Made by a program: the position numbers and the translations under genes. From the NCBI GenBank assembly GCA_030407315.1, contig JALQPE010000158.1:124001-188000 (forward strand): a stretch of 64,000 nt of DNA, given 5' to 3'. This document shows positions 60,907-64,000 of the stretch, piece by piece. The notes beneath the pieces are model-generated. The model had not been told where the DNA came from. It was given only the letters and a program-made list of their open reading frames with translations, and made no database searches. The first letter of the stretch is position 1. Every line of letters starts with the position of its first letter. The stretch comes from Asparagopsis taxiformis. Lineage: Eukaryota > Rhodophyta > Florideophyceae > Bonnemaisoniales > Bonnemaisoniaceae.

Positions 60907-60999
60907 AGAATAGGAAATACGTATCCAGCCAGAATACGGAATATGTATCCAGCCAGAATACGAAATACGTATCCAGCCAGAATACAAAATACCTGTCAG
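60907..60999 (+). repeat. 24-base minisatellite, three full copies and a partial one
   Basis: Units AGAATA..GAAATACGTATCC ending AGCC start at 60907, 60931, 60955 and 60979, the last being incomplete. Because 24 is a multiple of three, the minus strand reads as an eight-residue repeat (SGWIRISY) inside a short open frame, which I regard as a by-product. Confidence 0.85.
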
Positions 61000-61375
61000 C
61001 ATATCGTCGATCACCCATCTCCCTCACTATCACGTTCTCCCTACCATCCGAACGCCATGCACCACCATCCGCACATACTTCAAGAACCCTCACGACCTAG
61101 ATTACAAAAAATACGCTCCTTCCCAATACCATCCCCGCTTTCCTCGACACCACCCCAGCCCATTAAATCATCAAGACATCAAACACGAACATGGTCAGCA
61201 AAATCTTACACCACTAGAAACCCACTCTCACTTCTATCGTATGCCCGAAAATATACACATACCAGAAAACGCCTCACAGCTTCATTCCCCATCTTCCTAG
61301 ATCCCTTCTTCACTCTCCTGGAGTCCTGCCGTTCCTGTTCACCACTCCTGCATCACATACAAAACATCAACCTCA

Positions 61376-62700
61376 ACAGTCAGATTCAAATGCAACGCTC
61401 ACCACGACAGATATCCTAGAAACTCCCTTACTTACCTCTCATCCATCCTACACACAATACAAACCATGATCCAAAAACCTTGCAATGAATAATCATAGTC
61501 AGCAGTCCATATCTTCGCAAAACACATCCTGGCGCTCAATGAAACTTACCTTCTGTCATCACCATTCCTGCACCACCTGCACAAAATCGAAATCAACAAC
61601 AACAGTCGGACTCAAAACCCACATGTCCCTCTCAGCATACTCTCAAAACTTCCGCACTTTCCTTCGCTCGACACAATACGCACCATGACTTGATAAGCTT
61701 CCAATGAATAAATATCGCATCAACTGCAATAGTCAGATTCGAAACAAACACTTCCCTCGATGCATACCCTCAGAACTCACTTACCCTCGTTTCATTCTAC
61801 ACACAATACAGACCAAAAGTCAAAAAATCTCACAACCAACAAATGAAGTCAACATTCCGCATCTTCGCACCACCGGACTGCGCGCTAAATGCAACTTACC
61901 TTCCGTCATCACCATTCCTGCATCACCTACAAAAAATCGAAATCAACAACAACAGTCGGACTGAAAACCCATGCTTCCCTCGCTGCATACCCTCAGAACT
62001 CACTTACCCTCGTTGTATCCTGCACACAATAGAAACCATAAGTCAAAAGTTGTACAAAAAAATGTAGTCAGCATTCCATATCTTCGCGCAACTTAACTAG
62101 GCGCTCAATGTAACTTACCTTCCGTCATCACCATTCCAGAATCACCTACACAAAATCAGCATCAACCACAGCAGTCAGACTCAAAACCACATTCCACTCA
62201 CTGCACCCCTCAAATGCTCGCCTACCTCCCTTCCACCCTTCAGCAAATATGCACCATGAATCACTAAGCTCCCAATAAATAAATATTGCATAAAAGACGA
62301 CAGTCAAATTCAAAACAAACACTTCCCTCGCTTCGTACCCTCCGAGGGTGAATCCTGAGTCAGGACGCACTTAACCTCTTCATCTCGTTACATCATACAA
62401 ACAATACAACCAATAAGTCACAAATCGTGCAACGAAAAAATGTAGTCAGCATTCCATTTCATCGCGAAACCCGTCTTTAACCTCAATGAAACTTACCTTA
62501 CTTCATCACTATTCCTGCACCACCTATACAACATCAAAATGAACCAGAACAGTCAGACTAAAAACCCATGCATCCCTTATTGCACACCCGCGAGACTCAC
62601 TTACTTACCTGCCTCCCATCGTTCACAACATGCAAACCATGACTCACGAAGCTTCTATTGAATCTATATCGCATCAACGACAACAGTACGACTCAAAACA
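61376..62700 (+). repeat. G-poor, A/C-rich satellite with a dimeric ~350-base higher-order unit
   Basis: The core motif CAACAACAGTCGGACTCAAAAC and variants recur at about 61376, 61601, 61727, 61945, 62165, 62297, 62545 and 62677. Spacings alternate loosely between about 125-130 and 218-250 bases, so two related half-units make a unit of about 350 bases. A second marker, GTCATCACCATTCCTGCA, occurs in alternate half-units. The plus strand is strikingly poor in G throughout, which continues to the left to about 61010. Short open frames here are by-products of that bias. Copies are diverged, so the array is old. Confidence 0.75.
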
Positions 62701-62839
62701 CACCCTTCCCTCGCTGCATACTCTCCAAACTGCCATACTCACCGTCGTTCTATCCTCTACACCAAAGAAAGGAAACACGGCCAAAGAACCTCAGCCAGTG
62801 ACGGCGGAGAAGTGGAATTCCACAGGTTAACCTGCGGCG

Positions 62840-63880
62840 TCGACTGGACAGCTTTCAACGTCAGCTTAAGTCCTGCTGTGCATACTCCATATCATCGCCG
62901 GTATTGAGATTAATAATGGCCCAAGCCATGGTCTCTGAACTCCCGAATGATGAGATCCGGATCGAGAACATCGAAATGGTATAATCATATATATCACAAT
63001 CCATTTGCTTCCCTTAAATGATCCCTGTAATATCTACTGTAAAGCACAAACTTATTCCATGAAGTTCGCAATTAATATAATTTTATTATTTCAAATGAAT
63101 TAATTGAAAATCCATCTCCCACGGCGGTCATTCGTCCTTCCAAGCAAACGTTTCCAGCAAAATGTATGACCTAGCAGTAGGTGATGATTGATCGCTCAGG
63201 CACATTCCACCATTGGGCTGCCAGAAGTGAGCACAAACTGATACCCACAAAACCACGAGAACATTACAAACGAGGTCTCGAACGCACATTTAGAATACAA
63301 TATAAATACTATACAACAAACTCTACTCGCTATCTCAGACGACGCGGCTCACAAGTGGCGTAGTCCCAATTTCCGTAACGCCTTTCCTGATGCTTAAAAG
63401 TAAGAAACATGTCAAAACGTATATCAGAAATGAGTGCGAAAGTTTTCTGCACGGGAGATGATGGGCCACCAAATTGACTTTTTGGAAATTTTAGAATTTC
63501 TGGGCTGGCCAGCAATGCAATTGAGCCGGACATCCACCAGACGTCCATTCTGGGTTGTTCGTGTGCTGCTCACATCCACGCATTACAGCAACCACGCAGG
63601 CGGGCCCACTGCTCATACGAAGTGCACGTAGTATGTGCAGCACGATGGATGAGTAGTGTTTGTCGTGAGAAAGTGGGGTGGGAGCATGTCGAAACAAGGA
63701 CCAAAACTTTGCCCTGGCGTATTGAGCCTGAGCCTGGAATCGATCCTTCGTGAGATGTGGCTTTGCTTACAGTTGATGCTTACAGAAGCCAGCGATGGCC
63801 CCGCTCGGGCGTCGGATGGCTTCTTCTGGGGCCGTTGTGGCCAGATTAGACACCTTGATTTGAGTTGAATTTTGAGCCAT
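62840..63880. other. AT-rich terminal region, no gene supported
   Basis: About 1 kb without a convincing coding frame on either strand. The stretch 62980-63115 is very AT-rich. GAAATTTTAGAATTTCTGGG at 63486-63505 recurs, with one base missing, at the right edge of the window (63982-64000), so a further repeat may begin there. Confidence 0.4.
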
Positions 63881-63916
63881 TCTCAAAAACATGCACATGT
63901 GAACATGTTTTTGAGA
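63881..63916. repeat. Perfect 13-base inverted repeat
   Basis: TCTCAAAAACATG (63881-63893) and CATGTTTTTGAGA (63904-63916) are exact reverse complements around a ten-base loop that itself contains CACATGTG. It could be a terminator-like hairpin, a regulatory palindrome or the end of a small inverted-repeat element; nothing in the window decides. Confidence 0.6.
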
Positions 63917-64000
63917 TGGGGGTGTGCCGTACGGCACTTTCGACCGCCCAAATCGATGTATTTTGCATTTTTTTTCTGACTGAAATTTTAGAATTCTGGG

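Noticed and set aside
60494..60999. CRISPR-like array
   Set aside because: The 43- and 24-base units are contiguous tandem repeats without unique spacers, and the genome is eukaryotic.
61485..62830. Several 60-86 codon plus-strand frames
   Set aside because: They follow from the G-poor, stop-poor composition of the satellite and are not conserved between units.
48971..64000. Chromosome end with telomeric repeats
   Set aside because: The nested elements and satellites are suggestive, but no run of TTAGGG-like or other short G-rich telomeric repeat is present in the window.

Overview
The window reads as nuclear DNA of a compact, intron-poor eukaryote that most likely carries a plastid. Most genes are single open frames of 0.5-6 kb separated by 60-500 bases. 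Only three genes need introns (77-316 bases, GT..AG). Gene content is clearly eukaryotic: ribosomal protein L5, RAD50, TM9/nonaspanin, SEC12, a HIR-complex TPR protein and a TSET-complex subunit. A HAT-repeat protein of the plastid RNA-processing (HCF107/Mbb1-like) type points to an alga. Gene-dense islands with rare short introns, abutting repeat-rich DNA, fit a florideophyte red alga such as Chondrus. That assignment is an inference and I cannot confirm the species.

Bases 1-48,533 form the gene island. In order: PRA1-like (-), RPL5 (+), CABIN1/HIR3-like TPR protein (-), ABC ATPase (+), NT-C2 coiled-coil protein (+) with a shorter coiled-coil relative (+), TPM-domain/RING fusion (-), ATRX-like SNF2 protein with broken ATPase motifs (+), HAT-repeat protein (-), RAD50 (-), small RING-H2 protein (+), three-module membrane protein (+), TM9SF (+), Slo-type potassium channel (+), NOL7/UTP16-like nucleolar protein (-), SEC12/PREB (+), coiled-coil protein with a hydrophobic hairpin (+), TSET TWD40-1-like subunit (+), bZIP factor (+), and a 1,460-residue NB-ARC/WD40/TIR protein (+). 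Several genes serve membrane traffic (PRA1, TM9SF, SEC12, TWD40-1). Others serve chromatin or DNA repair (CABIN1/HIR3-like, ATRX-like, RAD50).

At about 48,970 the character changes sharply. Bases 48,971-57,605 are GC-rich and hold a head-to-tail series of related element 5' ends (A1, B1, B2, A2). B1 and B2 are each cut in their opening reading frame by the next copy, and A2 leads into a long gag-like frame broken by three one-base shifts. Bases 57,606-60,432 hold 400-base tandem repeats and a minus-strand chromodomain left from a Ty3/Gypsy chromovirus. Bases 60,494-62,700 are minisatellites (43 and 24 bases) and a G-poor satellite. The last 1.2 kb is AT-rich with no gene that I can support.

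The most interesting objects are the NB-ARC/WD40/TIR protein, which looks like an NLR/APAF1-type sensor with its TIR at the C-terminus and the presumed catalytic glutamate retained; the ATRX-like protein lacking its Walker A lysine; the TPM/RING fusion; and the nested element array with a small-subunit-rRNA-like motif.
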